In this document: positions 21,926-34,296 of the stretch, in pieces | How positions within the stretch are numbered: position 1 is the first letter of the stretch | Layout: each line of letters begins with the position of its first letter | Assembly (NCBI GenBank): GCA_963576785.1 | Contig: OY756148.1 | Location: 434,001 to 498,000, forward strand | Source of the DNA: Chlorophyllum brunneum | Lineage: Eukaryota; Basidiomycota; Agaricomycetes; Agaricales; Agaricaceae | Direction of reading: 5' to 3' | Length of the DNA: 64,000 bases | Notes under the pieces: generated by a model | Told to the model about the DNA's origin: nothing | The model's input: the letters and a program-made list of their open reading frames with translations, nothing else | Database searches by the model: none | Position numbers and translations under genes: made by a program

Positions 21926-22635
21926 AAGGACTTTTCGAACGTTTCCATAAAGGTCCCTGTTATCACACATTTAATGCGCATTCTAATATAGTATTCGGAG
22001 ATCTTTCAGCTCACTGCACAGGGGTAAAAAAGGGGTTGCGGATTTCCCAACAACGACACTAAATTCAGCTCAGGGCACTACTTTATCAGCCACTTGCATC
22101 AGGAACGAACCTGAAATATACATAATCAATGATATTTCACAGTAAAACAGAATCAACTTCTTCATCATCTCTAGGAGTACTCCAGGTGTCAAATGTTGGT
22201 CTTGCCAATCGCACATGATGTATGATGGAAGATGTAATCGGACGGACTCTGGTGTTCTAGTAACAGCCGAAAGCTCAATGTGTACGAGTTGGGTTGGTCA
22301 CTGTTTGGAGGTAGCACCCAATATATTTTTAAACCTCAGCATTACCTGAGCGGTTGAAAAATCAGGTACCCAGACCATGGCCATCTACTAACTCGGAATA
22401 CATCAACGCAACTGGCGGAGTATCTGTCTGATTTCGCCGTACCCAAATCCCTGGTGTGTGAACTAGTCCGGGCCCGCTTGATGGTGGCAATTAATATTCA
22501 TCACTGGCGACTTAGAAACCGTTATTGACAATGTCAGTCTTCATATAAATAGAATTATGGCAGTGCATAAAGATAAGTCTTCAGCAGCACCGCCGATATC
22601 AGCAACCTTTAGTGTATGAATAGAAAATTGGACAG

Positions 22636-22644
22636 TATATAAAC
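22636..22644 (+). promoter_or_regulatory. TATA box of the DUF6533 gene
   Basis: TATATAAAC lies 51 bp upstream of the ATG at 22687, a normal spacing for a short 5' leader. Confidence 0.5.
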
Positions 22645-22686
22645 CCCGGTTTCTCGCAAACCAATAAACAAAACTGCAAAGCAACA

Positions 22687-24643
22687 ATGGATGAATGGGC
22701 CCTGACACTCGAGGATTATATCACTGACCAGCGTCGGGCCTATTTCAATGGCTGCTTTCACTGTATGTATCAATCCCGCAGCTCGTTAAATGCCTTTTTA
22801 ACACAGATGCTTCCAGGTGCCGCAACCACGGTGCTAGTTTATGAGACCTTTCGTATCATACCCCAGGAAGTGAGTGCATCACTATGGATTACAAGCACAG
22901 CTGACCTGTTGGCAGGCAAAGCACATGTATCAGTATGCTTTAAACGATACCTCCTATTTCTGTCTTCTCACTTGCCACCCCACCTAGTGGGAAATGGACA
23001 CTGTTTACTTCTCCCTCCGCTTGTGGGCCATCCTAGACATTATGTGAGTATTCCGTCGTATATCCCAATTGACTGCACAAGCTCATTTCAGCTAGCATTA
23101 CTATTTACAGCAAGTCCATTCACTTCTTCTCCCGGGGAGGTGGCAGTTTACACACATTCTAGTTTCACAGCACAACTTTATTCGACATTTAGTAAGATCT
23201 TTTCCTTCGCCTTGATCTAGTTCTTACCCACTGCCCATTAGGTGTGAGTAACTGTCTGACATTTTAGGATCTCAGTTCACGAAAACCCTATCATCACCAG
23301 TTGTGCAATCTGTAGTCAGGTGCTTGGAGGCCTGTAAGCAGCTTGTGTTATATTACGAGACAAAGCTTAAATTTTTCGTAGGTTTATAAATGTTCTTCTC
23401 CCGGTAACACTCAAGACTCTCATAATATTGCGTATCCGAGCCCTCTGGCATCAGAACCTTACTGGTGAGACTCGACACTTCAGGTTTAGACCGGTGTTGA
23501 TCAGAAATGGTTAGTAACAATCATCTTATGTTCTGTTACACTTGGTATGTGAGGATGAGCTTTACTCAAGAATATACCACTTACATATACGATCTCTGTC
23601 TGCTAAGCTGAGATTACAGTAGGTTTACAGTTCTCTCGGTGGATACCTTGCTCAGTCATTGGAATAACATTAGGCTGGTGTGGCATCCACTATTGTTGTC
23701 GGTAGGGGTCACACTCTTGATGCATTTCCACTTCATGGCTGCTATGCGGATGGTGAACCAAATTTAGAGATTCAAACACGAGTGGCACTTATGTAAGTAC
23801 TTTTTGCTTTTCTTTTTGTGTCTAGAAATTGAATTTGGTGCACTAAATAGTGTGACTCGATTGTTCTCCACCACTGTTGAGGTCGCTCTAATGCTCATCA
23901 AGCTTTTGCGGACGTTCAGGCAGTCTGCATCTGCTGGCCAGCATTTTCATGAGACTTTTTCACTCATGAGAAAGCTTACACCAGTCATCTATGTTTTCTA
24001 CCGTGATGGGACATTGTTTTTGGTTCCGTGAGTAGGATATAGATGACTGTCTCTCTGATGCACCAAACTAATTCACTCTTGACCTTAGACTCCTAAGTAA
24101 GCAAAAGCAACAACGCCTGCAATGGTACTAATGCTTATCTGAAATAGTGTTTACATTCCTTGATACTACCTTTGGTCTCATCAGTCAAATTACACCGGGT
24201 TTACTACATGGGGGTGTCGTTAATTGGAATATGTGAGTTGCCCTTAATTTGTGGCTACATACTATATTCCTCTAATTTCCATTCGTCCAAGTTGGCTTGC
24301 AGCTGCATACAGCCTGATGGTATAGTCATGTCCCAGTGATTAATTGATTGTGGATGACTTCATGACTCAATGTCTTCAGGGAACACAACTGATAATCAAC
24401 CTTCGTGAAGCAGACTGCAAACTGACAGAGTCTTTGGCCTCACGGGAGGTGCACTCGATCCTACAGTTTGAGCATGAGATAACACAAGAAGAGAACGAGG
24501 TGACTGTCAATGACCCATGAGACCGGTGATGTGGTGATGTGGTGTTGTAGGTGCTTCTACCTTGGCCAGTAACCGGATGTATATTTCCCTATTTAAATAT
24601 GACTGGTTCGCTAATTCGTGTCATAGGTGTTTGCCCAAAATGA
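22687..24643 (+). CDS. DUF6533-family integral membrane protein, exon structure partly resolved
   Basis: Basidiomycete family of multi-helix membrane proteins of unknown function. Exons with good support: 22687-22762 and 22817-22869 (reading ...HCAATTVLVYETFRIIPQE); 23111-23191 (VHSLLLPGRWQFTHILVSQHNF, the typical W-x-F-x-K-x-L segment); the stretch near 23384-23467 (TLIILRIRALWHQNL, the family LILRIxALW motif); and 23851-24027 (VALMLIKLLRTF...YVFYRDGTLFLV). The last two are 24380-24499 (GTQLIINLREADCKL, typical C-terminal motif) and 24551-24643. The order matches the family. Between 22870 and 23110 there is one unusually long intron or inserted sequence, and the exon around 23270-23340 could not be placed without a stop. 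The gene may therefore be intact with odd introns or recently damaged. Confidence 0.6.
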
Positions 24644-25381
24644 TAGACTACCCCCAGGTTGCAGTAGGTCTTGCTCAGGATAGAATCAGCACCCTCAAGG
24701 CCATTCGTTCAGGCTGATTATGCCCATTCTCCTGGCAGTGTATATTTACACTCTACTTTCATGGAAACACCCGGGGAATATCATAAACACAAGCTTGCAC
24801 TGAACGGCTCCTTATAACTATGATTAATTGAGTGTGAGTCCATATACAACTAACTTGATTCACTGGACAGTGCGGCGTAGTGGACTGCTAGAACTAAGAC
24901 TGGGATGCATGATGCTCGTTTTAGTCAGTATTCGGTTTGTCATGGTATCGCTCTTCAAGGAACTCCACCATCACTGGGTAAGTTTAGGACCAGTCCATCA
25001 TCCCAAAGGGAGTCGAGTTACTGTTGATGAATCAAGAGAGCGAACGTTCCATGTTTTATACATTCCCAGGGACGCTATACTTGTCATGTTCAATCCGTTT
25101 TGAGGGAATGGAGAGCACAGGAAACGAACCTCTCAGCTTTGATTGTTGGATGGTCTTCATAAAAAGTTTCCGTGCATTATTATTGATATGGTTGTTTCCA
25201 ATCGATTTTGTGACGTCTGCTGAACCTGATGTTGCAGATGTCGAACAAGTCCGTCCTATGGTCCAAAAGCCCTTAAAGTTAGATGGATGAGGATAGAAAA
25301 ATGACGGACCAGACCATGACTACCAGCACATAAATAGACATCTTCCCAACCGTTATGTCCAAAACAGGTCCATCAACGATT
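24644..25381 (+). other. Intergenic, no supported gene
   Basis: Short plus-strand frames (24828-25103, 25024-25290) have no recognisable domain. Nothing else stands out. Confidence 0.3.
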
Positions 25382-26499
25382 TCACATCAATGTTGGGGTC
25401 CTCATATCCAAGATGCGCAACGTGCGCCAATGGAAACAACGTAAATGGTGCAGAAGCGTCATTGGCGCCAGTGTTGTTCGACATTTCAGAGGAGTCGTTC
25501 TCGTCTTCAAGTATACAAAGGGACTGGAAGGGAGACGACGAAATAGCCCACCGGATCTAAACCCTACCGCATCGTCGAGAGTTCGCGTGGCGAACGGTGA
25601 ACTGGCATAGGCGTACCAGAATTGATCGTCGAAAGTAAGGGGGTCCATTATCACAGCGCGACTCAATGAAAGCGGGACCTGATAGTACCTCAGCTCAACC
25701 TTCCTCAACTCAAAAACGTAAATATACCCTAGTTAGGGGCGGAACATTGGACGTTCAGTTTCTGTCGAAGATAGTGGTCAAATAAGGCGGAAGTAATTGA
25801 TCAGGGGTAAAAATTAATCAAACGTCTGGGACGGATAAAGAAGACGAAAGAACGGAAGAAGGAAGGAGGAGGGGAGGAGAGGAAGAAACAAGAGATGAAG
25901 TGTAAGACAAGAGAAGAGAAGATGAAACGGACGTGGCGAAGGGAGGTAATACATACTTTCAAGTCCAACCTATGAGCGAATGGGACAACCTGCAGAATCA
26001 TTTGCGGCCAAGCCAGACATTTGTCCTCGTCGTACTGTAAATTAACAGTTTGGACAGACCAGTGATTTGAGTGAGAGGCGATGCGCGTTCTGCGTCCGTG
26101 CACTGCGGATGCGCCTACGACTAATTCCCGGAAACTTGGTGGAGTGTGCGCAAGTTGAAGTGTCTGGGGAGGGACGAAATCCGGGAAACCCGAGCACAGC
26201 AGCAGACGGAACGTTGTTGCAGTTAATATTGCTACGCATGGATTCTCGGGTTTGGTGATTGAAAGGTGCATATTTCAGTGGCAGTTGACGTGGCGAATAA
26301 CTTGCTACAGATCCCGCAGCCGAAGGTGACGATGCGAGCGTTCAGTGCTGTTAGCGGGAGCACACGAAAAAATAATGGGAACTAACCAGTTACTTCGATA
26401 ACTCCGACAAACTCGGCTCATAGAAGAAGAGCTGCCGGCCCAAGGTTTGAATTTCATGAAGACGGGAAAAGAATCCTCGTGAATAGGGAAGAGTTGCAT
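25382..26499 (-). other. Possible multi-exon gene of unknown function
   Basis: Several minus-strand frames look partly coding but could not be joined. They are 26499-26420 (MQLFPIHEDSFPVFMKF), a Cys pair FGCGICSKLFA near 26310, 26271-25960 (LCSGFPDFVPPQTLQL...YDEDKCLAWPQMIL), a CPNC near 26046, and 25650-25500 (MDPLTFDDQFWYAYASSPF). The two CxxC pairs could form a zinc site. Phases across the candidate introns do not agree, so a real product is uncertain. Confidence 0.2.
25840..25931. repeat. Purine-rich tract
   Basis: About 90 bp of almost pure A/G on the plus strand. On the minus strand it would be a pyrimidine tract of the kind found before intron 3' ends (CCCAG at about 25826). Confidence 0.5.
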
Positions 26500-27583
26500 C
26501 CGAGTATAGGGTTTGTACCTGTTGGGGCGAGAACGAGCCGGTAATGGGGTGTAAGCACGCCCTTACGATAGAGGAATTTCGACGCCGTCCGATTGAATGC
26601 GTGGTTCACCAGTTGCATCGAGAATGAGAGATATAATCGCTCTATAAGATCCCAAATGCGTGAATCGGAATATCAGTTCGAGGGCCGTTCATTATGCTGC
26701 TCATGGCTGTCTCAGTTGTTGTCAGGGCCTTGTATCAATTGCTGGGCCGAGGATACGATGTCACTGGGCGGTCGCCGACTGAGTTGGGTCTTGAACTTGG
26801 TCCGGTGCCACCCCTGAGCAAACATTGACAACGCATGCATCGTGGAATGCTCATAGTGGAGATTATTACGTGAGGAGACTGTCATTGAAACAGTTAGTAA
26901 GTAGCAGATAACAGTTCTTTCATCTTCAGAATCCAGCAAATAGCAAAGCTAGAATTGGGAATCAGCTTCATGGGTTCATGGGTCCCACAATGAATGATTA
27001 CCTGACTAACCATAATCACGCCTTTCTGCCTTCCGGGCGAGCTCTTGGTGTTCCTTCTCGAGTGTCCCGTACAGAGGAAATAGGCTCGCGTACAGGATAA
27101 CCCCATGGGAAATGTGGGTGAATATTAGTTTCAGAGGAGGGAGTGGGTGATTCTTGAAGGTACGGTAGCCCAGCGGAGCCCGGAGCGGCTTCGGAGCGAA
27201 AGCCTCAGTGTGGTCATGAGCCTTACGAGTACAGGGGACCGTTTTGAGCAGAAAGTTGAGGGGTCGGGGCCGCCCAAATGGACGCGTAGGACAGCCACTT
27301 GCAATCTCCCTCGAACGCCATACCTCTCTAAATCTTTGATAAAGTGTGACCGTGAGAACACTGAAATGGGTGCGTTGCGAATCAGGATGAGCCCAGGAGG
27401 GGATGATGGCGGGCTGCCCGGATGCGTCCTACGGAAGGGTCACTGCGCAGCTCGTTATCCCCATGTGCCTATTGGGGGGGGGGGGGTCTGTGGCGGGTGG
27501 GATGATTATTTGGAATAACGCGAGCACAGACGGTAAAGGATGATGTGGATCGTATAGAAAAGGAGAAACGGAAGAAAGGTTGC
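26500..27583. other. Intergenic, no supported gene
   Basis: Short frames on both strands without recognisable domains. Contains a run of 13 G at 27474-27486 and a locally GC-rich patch at 27170-27300. Confidence 0.3.
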
Positions 27584-28670
27584 GAGACTACGTGTTTCCT
27601 ACTCACAGCTATACACGATTCAAATAATTCACTTATATTTCTCCTTTGATTCTACATATATAATAATTCACTGCGCTACTGGAAAACAACACCACCATCT
27701 TCATAGTCCGCGGCGATCTTTACCATTCCTGTGTAACCCATTTTTTCTTATACCCCTTGGCACCGGATTATGGTTTCGTACATACCCAATGTGTCTTTAT
27801 TGTGAAGCTGAAGCTCCGTTTCGTTCGTAGTCCCTTCCTCAAATGCTGTTGTAGTTTTAACAGAGTTACTTCGGTTCGAATTCTAAGATGACCATATATG
27901 TCTTTTTTATATCCTACTTTGGTTCGGGGTTCTGGAACGTTCTGTTTGGGGTTCCAAGTCAAACGTCACAACAGGACTGCCAAGGCCGGCGTTCACCCAT
28001 ATACAGATTACGATGTCTTCTGAGTGGAATACTGATACACACAATCACAACTCCGCTATTGCTCTCAAGCTCTGGAGAATATGGACCGAAACAGGATCGG
28101 AATCGGTTTCGACAGTGACGAGACGCAGCGGCAGCAATTCAGTCGGACCACTGTTTCGCTGCTTGGTGAATCGGGCCGGATGGTAATTAACAATGATGGT
28201 GTATGCATTCACTTCCTATCTCTCTCTCTCACTTTTCTCCGAGTGGGACCCGATCGTGTACTAGACGTTTGTCGAGAATCGCGAACTGGAAGAGTGAGGG
28301 AGAAAACGATGAAAAATACTTGGGAAACGGAATGAATTTATCTGAGATTCTTTTTCGGCCGATAATCTTTTGCGTGTGTGGAGTGGGTAGGTTGAGACTA
28401 AGGAACGGAAGTTAGGGGAGAAGGATACATGTGTGTGTGTGATGAAATTTTGACGTTGGACACATCTACATCGACGTCGGGTTTTTGATGTGTTCATTTT
28501 ATCTGATTATTAGACTAGACTTGGTTTGATGTGGATTTTTGGGTGCCCGATTGCGATGGGACTCGAGATCATGTGGAAAATGTTCTTAGCATTTTTTTTT
28601 TACCGCAATTTTCTGTGTTTTGGGCTGGTGTGCGGGGTCTATTTTAATTGGAGCTTGAAGGTAGGCTGAT
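27584..28670. repeat. Segmental duplication, copy 2 (carries the P450 tail codons)
   Basis: Matches 20912-21925. It begins with the same GAGACTACGTGTTTCC that encodes the P450 C-terminal residues, but no other P450 sequence precedes it. Relative to copy 1 it has a small insertion near 27640, single-base changes, and about 110 bp extra near 28190-28300. A weaker match continues farther out, between 22200-22250 and 29020-29075 (TCTTGCCA..CGCACATGATG). Confidence 0.8.
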
Positions 28671-29201
28671 TCTGGTCAAGACCCCATCGGTACCACAATA
28701 AATCAAGATGTCGTCCAGCCCCCACCCGGAGAACCAGCGTACCCACCGTGTTGGCACCAAGTTTATACATGTCCACCTGCGCCAGTTTGTACGAAGGAAA
28801 CATTTGAGCAGCTTATTCTTGCTTGAAGGCAGTTCGAAATTTGCTCGCAACTTTGGTGGTGTTGTTGCTTACAACTTGACCTCATCAAGGGCTGTTGATT
28901 TCTCAGCAGCAACCAAGTTCCGCTTCAAGTTGGGAATAGACGCAATCAATCGCATTTCATACTGAAACAATCCTTCAATTCTGATGAGAACAATGAGGGT
29001 GCCGCATTTTTAGAGTACTGCTCTTGCCAGCCGCACATGATGCATGATGCGTGATGAAAGGTACAGTCGGATAGATTGGAGGTCCAAGTCGATAGCTCGT
29101 GTAGAATCAAGCGCACGGAGGTGGCGTCCAAAAAATTTCAACCTAAACTTTAATGCTGTCGGGATCAGAAATCAACATTTATCAACCATCTCCTCCTTCC
29201 A

Positions 29202-30974
29202 ATGTCTGGATACCGCCTCGAGTATGCCGCTCCATCCCGCGCAAAATGCAAAGGTTAGAATATTCATCCTCAGCCCAGACAATACCAGTGCAGTGCTCAT
29301 CGTAGTTTGTTTGTCACGCTAATTGTTCACTTGTAGGTCCCAAACCATGTTCAGGTCTGCAAATCTGCAACCTTCGCGTTTCTCCCAGTCTGCCAGGTAC
29401 CGCCATCAATAAGGGTGGCCTTGTTTTGGTACCCTGGTTGAGTTCAGGGGCAACGATAACTTGTACGTTATCTCACCTTCTCATTTAGCACAAGCAATTC
29501 CGATCACCTTTTTACAATGCGACATTAGCGCATGGAGACATTGGGGCTGTGTGTCACCCAAAACTCTTGAAAATGTCAAGAAAAGGATTAGTGAATATAC
29601 TGAGATCGATGGCTATGACGAACTAAACGTCGATGATAAGACCAAGGTTGTCAAGGCTTGGGAAGAAGGCCACGTCGCGGACGAAGATATTCCCGATAGC
29701 GCCAGGAAACCTACAGAAGACAACCCCAACCAGAATATTACTGTAAAGAAACCCAGGGAGGATCCATACACTGTGAAAAACGATCATGTCCCAGCTACCC
29801 AATCAACCATTCATGCTCGTCGGTCTCTTACTACGGACAAGCCCGGGCCACTCGGTTTGCATTGGCCTCTCTGGGCCAGGCTCAATAATATACATGGTAA
29901 GCAGCCCAGGCTCGAGCATCAGCACTTCATCCTTCAGCGCGTCGTGAAAGCTGCGATCACCATGGTGGAGATGACACTTGTGACCACTGACGCATGGCCA
30001 GAACGTGGTTTCCGGGATACATATCGTGAGGAGGTGCTCCTGTTGGCCTGTGAGTCGCTCTTGGCCACAGATGGCGGGATACAGGCCATCATCAACAGGA
30101 TTAATGCTGTGGATGATGGACCCGCCTTTACGAACACTATTGGCAACTGGGTAGGCGTACCGCTGTACTTAGAGCTGTGGTTGACACATTTTTATGCGAT
30201 GTAGGTGATAGGCCGCCTCACCCACTGGAGAGGCTTAGCCCACACGCATGCTCTCGACCAGATCGTGATTTTTCAACTAGGAGTTGGCAATGCATGTATG
30301 GGGCGTGTCGAGGCCCTTTACCAGGCTGACATATATATCTACCCTGGCCTATGGCATGAGGCAAATATTTCCGAGTGTGTGCACCTTACGAAAAATAAAA
30401 CTCTAGGCTAACGTCACCCTTCAGCCCAAATGGAAATTCGATGGTACAAACATATACCAAAATGAAGGTCTCAAGGATGTCATTCGTGATGCATTCTTCG
30501 CAGAACCAACTTCGTTTGGCCTCAAGTATTGCGAGCTCTATCAGTCAACCCATCCAACACGTAAAGAGCCAGAATTGACCATTCCGTTGGTGGCTCTGTC
30601 AGCTACAGCTGTAAGTGTACAATATGTTCCTTCCTCAACAACTCTATTCATGCGTGTTTGTAGTTCTATGCTGCTCTCCATGCCTGGGAGACAGGAAAAC
30701 GTTGTCAAGATGAAGAGAAATTTGAATGGGAGATTTTCGGATCTACGTACGAGCGGCATGTGGGCTATCTCGAGAGCATTCAACGGCATAACGCCAATGC
30801 TTTCCATAAAATAATGTCAGACTTGTACGGTCATGCAACGTAAGCTTGGCTTTCATTGATATATTTTTATCCACTTAATATATTTATAGGGCTTATAGGT
30901 CAACTTCCGCACCCATGCACCACACAGGTGCCCTTAGTGCGCTGGAAGTAGCAGACTTCAGTGGTTATGATTAG
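29202..30974 (+). CDS. zf-PARP + DUF6532 protein, probably frameshifted
   Basis: Starts MSGYRLEYAAPSRAKCK, the typical opening of fungal PARP-type zinc-finger proteins. Early exons are 29202-29253, 29337-29354 (18 nt) and 29397-29462; then 29529-30150 and 30205 onward. The zinc-finger part continues GTLVEFRGNDNFAWRHWGC, with the Cys/His ligands in place, and ends KAWEEGHVADEDIP. A DUF6532 region follows, with AFHKIMSDLYGHA and ALSATA...FYAALHAWETG, to the stop at 30972. At about 29421-29424 one base is missing relative to the family (LRFGTLVEF), which breaks the frame unless an alternative 3' splice site after AATAAG (near 29411) is used. The join around 30325-30406 fits only a GC..AG intron. 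DNA binding is expected from the finger; the role of DUF6532 is unknown. Confidence 0.6.
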
Positions 30975-31743
30975 ATAGCAGCCATTGCTTCGTTATACCA
31001 CTGCGTTTCGCCAGTCCTGTGGTTCTCTTGTAATATGTCTTCTTCTCATTGAAGCATAGCGAATAATGCATCTCTTATCTCACTTTGCTTCGTCCGAGTC
31101 TGCCTGGTTTCATTTTCCTACTAAATATCTCCTGTTAGTCTCGGCTACGAGACTCAGCGGCTGGTTGGCGGATTTGCCGCTCGCACTTAGAGCTTGAGGT
31201 CTCGACAGTCATTCCGGGTCTTACGCGTCCCTTAATTTTCTCAAGATCGGTCCGGTTGTAATATATCCTTCGATCCCGCATATCATCGGTCAGTCCAGTG
31301 TTGATCAGACACATAAACTTGGGCTGCAAATTTCCAATGGTACAGGTCAGGCATGAGATATGACCCAGTGCCCGAAATGTAGATAGCATTCTATGCACCT
31401 CGGGTCGATGCACTAAACAAAAAATTCACCATTCAGAACTGCTCCTTGGCCTTGTCTTCACCCTCCTCTCCATCCTCACCCTCCTCTCCGTCCACACCCG
31501 TGATTCCTCTCCGTCTGAGTCCCGAGATCGCTGCGTCTCGAGACCTTCCTCGGCATATCCACAATCCCAGAGCATAAGCGCCAGTGCATCAGCTATCCGA
31601 TACGATCCACGACTTCCAATCTCCTTTGCACGTCATACTCCTCTAAACCAATATTGTCATGGATGTATATTTAGTGGTGACGTGTGACCGTGGGAATGCT
31701 GGTATGGCTTAATCTCGATCAGGGCAGACGCGTCTCATCCACC
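30975..31743. other. Intergenic region upstream of CCT2
   Basis: No supported gene; a 92-codon minus frame at 31135-31413 has no recognisable domain. At about 31448-31483 an 18 bp unit (TCACCCTCCTCTCCATCC) is repeated once in tandem with a few changes. CCT2 promoter expected here. Confidence 0.35.
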
Positions 31744-33736
31744 ATGTCTGCTCAGATTTTCAACGAGCAGGTACGCCAACCACCCATTAAGAAACCACAT
31801 CTAATATATTCCACAGGCGACCGAAGAAAAAGCCGAGAATGCCCGTCTCTCGTCCTTCGTCGGCGCCCTCGCTCTCGGCGATCTCGTCAAATCCACCCTC
31901 GGCCCAAAAGGCATGAACAAAATCTTGCAATCAGCCTCTACGGGCGAGATCAACGTCACGAACGATGGCGCAACGATCCTCAAAGCCATCCAACTCGACA
32001 ACGCTGCCGCCAAAATCATTGTCAACATTTCAAAAGTCCAAGATGACGAAGTTGGGGACGGCACAACGTCTGTTGCAGTCTTGGCGTCAGAACTGCTCAG
32101 GGAGGCGGAAAAGCTCATCGCGCAGAAGATCCATCCGCAGACGATTATTGAGGGTTATCGCACTGCGAGTGCGGCTGCGTTGAAGGCGTTAGAAAAGAGT
32201 GCCGTTGATCATTCGTGCGTGGTCACTTTTTCGGAAGATACGCGTTGCTGAACTCGGTCCAAGTGCCGATCCTCAGAAATTCCGTCAAGACCTGTTCAAT
32301 ATTGCACGGACGACCCTATCGTCAAAAGTTCTATCTCAGGATAAGGACTACTTTGCCAACCTCGCAGTGGATGCAGTGCTGCGGCTCAAGGTGTGCGATG
32401 CACCACGTTACGACTGGAATCACCGTTGATAAGAATGCGTGTGATAGGGCTCGATAGACCTGGAGCATATTCAGATCATCAAAAAAGTCGGAGGGAAGCT
32501 GACGGATTCGTATCTAGATGAGGGTGCGCAATAACCCGTTCACCCTTTCTCCAAAACCCAACCACCATCTTTAGGGTTCATCCTCGACAAAACGATCGCT
32601 GTGAATTCAGCCAAGCGTATGGAGAACTGTAAAATTCTGATCGCCAATACCTGTGCGTATATTTCTACCCTCCCCTCCTTCACGCCGACTGAATCCCCGG
32701 GTAGCAATGGATACGGATAAAGTAAAGGTATTCGGTGCCCGTTTCAAAGTCGACGGTACTGGAAAGCTCGCAGAACTCGAACGTGCAGAACGTGTACGTT
32801 GCATGCCTCCTTCCTATCTCCTCTTTCCCTCACCGAAACCACTACACAGGAAAAAATGAAAGCGAAAGTTGACGCCATATCCTCACACGGCATCAACGTA
32901 TTCGTCAACCGCCAACTAATCTACAACTATCCCGAATCCCTCCTCGCAGAGAAGGGAATCATGGTTATCGAACACGCTGATTTTGAAGGTGTCGAGAGAT
33001 TGTCGTTAGTCACTGGCGGCGAAATCGCGAGCACTTTTGATCGACCGGATCTTGTCAAGTTGGGTCAATGCGAGTTGATCGAGGAGATTATGATTGGCGA
33101 GGACAAGGTACGTCTTGGCCTTCCCAATTGCGAGGTTTACTCATCCCATCTATCATTAACAGCTTCTCAAATTTTCTGGCGTTGCTGCGGGCGAAGCATG
33201 TACAGTCGTCCTCCGTGGTTCGACAAACCAGATGGTAGACGAGGCCGAACGATCATTACACGATGCTCTCTCAGTTCTCTCACAAACAGTCAAAGAAACA
33301 CGAACAGTCCTAGGTGGAGGATGTTCGGAAATGTTGATGAGTTGCGCTGTGGAACAAGCTTCGAGGGGTATCAAAGGCAAAGGAGCGATTGCTACTGAGG
33401 CGTTTGGTCGAGCCTTAAGACAGATTCCAGTTATACTTGCGGATAATGCTGGGTATGATTCGAGTGATCTTGTGGCGAGATTGAGGGCGGCGCATTTTGA
33501 AGGGCAGGCTGAAGCTGGGTTGGATATGGATCAAGGGACGATTGGATCAATGAGGACCTTGGGTGTAACGGAGAGTTATAAGTTGAAGAGACAAGTTGTG
33601 ATTAGTGCGAGTGAGGCTGCGGAGATGATTATCCGGTATGTTTACTTGTCGTGAGTTTAGGATTCCACTGATTTTTTTTTGGGTTAGGGTCGATGACATT
33701 TTGAGAGCTGCACCGCGGAAACGGGAAGCTGTGTAG
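31744..33736 (+). CDS. CCT2: T-complex protein 1 subunit beta (CCT2), group II chaperonin
   Basis: Subunit of the cytosolic TRiC/CCT chaperonin that folds actin and tubulin using ATP. Nine exons: 31744-31770, 31817-32214, 32264-32390, 32448-32523, 32575-32652, 32705-32793, 32850-33107, 33163-33635, 33688-33736; total 524 codons plus stop, the usual length. The ATP-site motifs [22 protein letters not shown] and VGDGTTSV are intact, as are GGGCSEMLM and [11 protein letters not shown] in the C-terminal equatorial half. The beta-specific order ([41 protein letters not shown]) identifies the subunit. The short first exon MSAQIFNEQ precedes [14 protein letters not shown]. Apparently single and intact; it is the last gene before the retroelement block. 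Confidence 0.95.
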
Positions 33737-34296
33737 ATTATAGATTGGTGAAATAATACGATTTTTATCTGTGATTGTCCGAATCTTGTACTGGGGGTGC
33801 ATCGGCCAAGACACCTAGGTGGTTTTGGTGGAAGCTTCGTCCCGAATCAACCAACACGCCCTCCACCATCAACAGTTGTGCTATTACACCAGCCTGATAT
33901 GCAAATCCTGGATATTTCCATTCAAAAAATCAAAATTCTAACGCGACTTTACGTTTCGGATGGTTTGCAAAGTTCTTTCGGGAGGACTGAGGTTTTGGTT
34001 TTTGTGCTTGGAGTCCACGGAAGAAATTGGGGAGGTAATAGGCTCGTTTACGGATCCAGGACCTTTGAGAGCCAAGAAAGCCTGCCAATATTTTTAGCCC
34101 TGACTCATGTCACTCGAAGCTCTCTCCACTATTAATACTCCAGTGTGTAAGAAGGCGAGAGAGTTCGGAGGGACGTGAGTCGAGGAATTAAGAGGAGGAT
34201 CGATTTGATCATTTTGTAGTACTTTTTGAACCTATTTATCTATGAAATACCACAATGGTAACTATGACACTATTGTATCTAAGGAAATGAGGACAA
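33737..34296. other. Junction between gene space and retroelement block
   Basis: 560 bp with no supported gene. From about 34,200 the sequence becomes AT-rich. The five bases before the first LTR are GACAA (34292-34296), the expected target duplication of Copia A, whose partner lies beyond the window. Confidence 0.4.

Noticed and set aside
27474..27486. Run of 13 G, possible G-quadruplex
   Set aside because: A single homopolymer with no second G-tract nearby; could also be a sequencing artefact.
28708..28965. 85-codon frame next to duplication copy 2 (MSSSPHPENQRTH)
   Set aside because: Basic composition first suggested a ribosomal protein, but no family pattern is recognisable and the antisense strand is equally open.
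33661..33736. Open extension of the CCT2 penultimate exon (VYLS then stop)
   Set aside because: The GT at 33636 and AG at 33687 give the conserved [13 protein letters not shown] ending.
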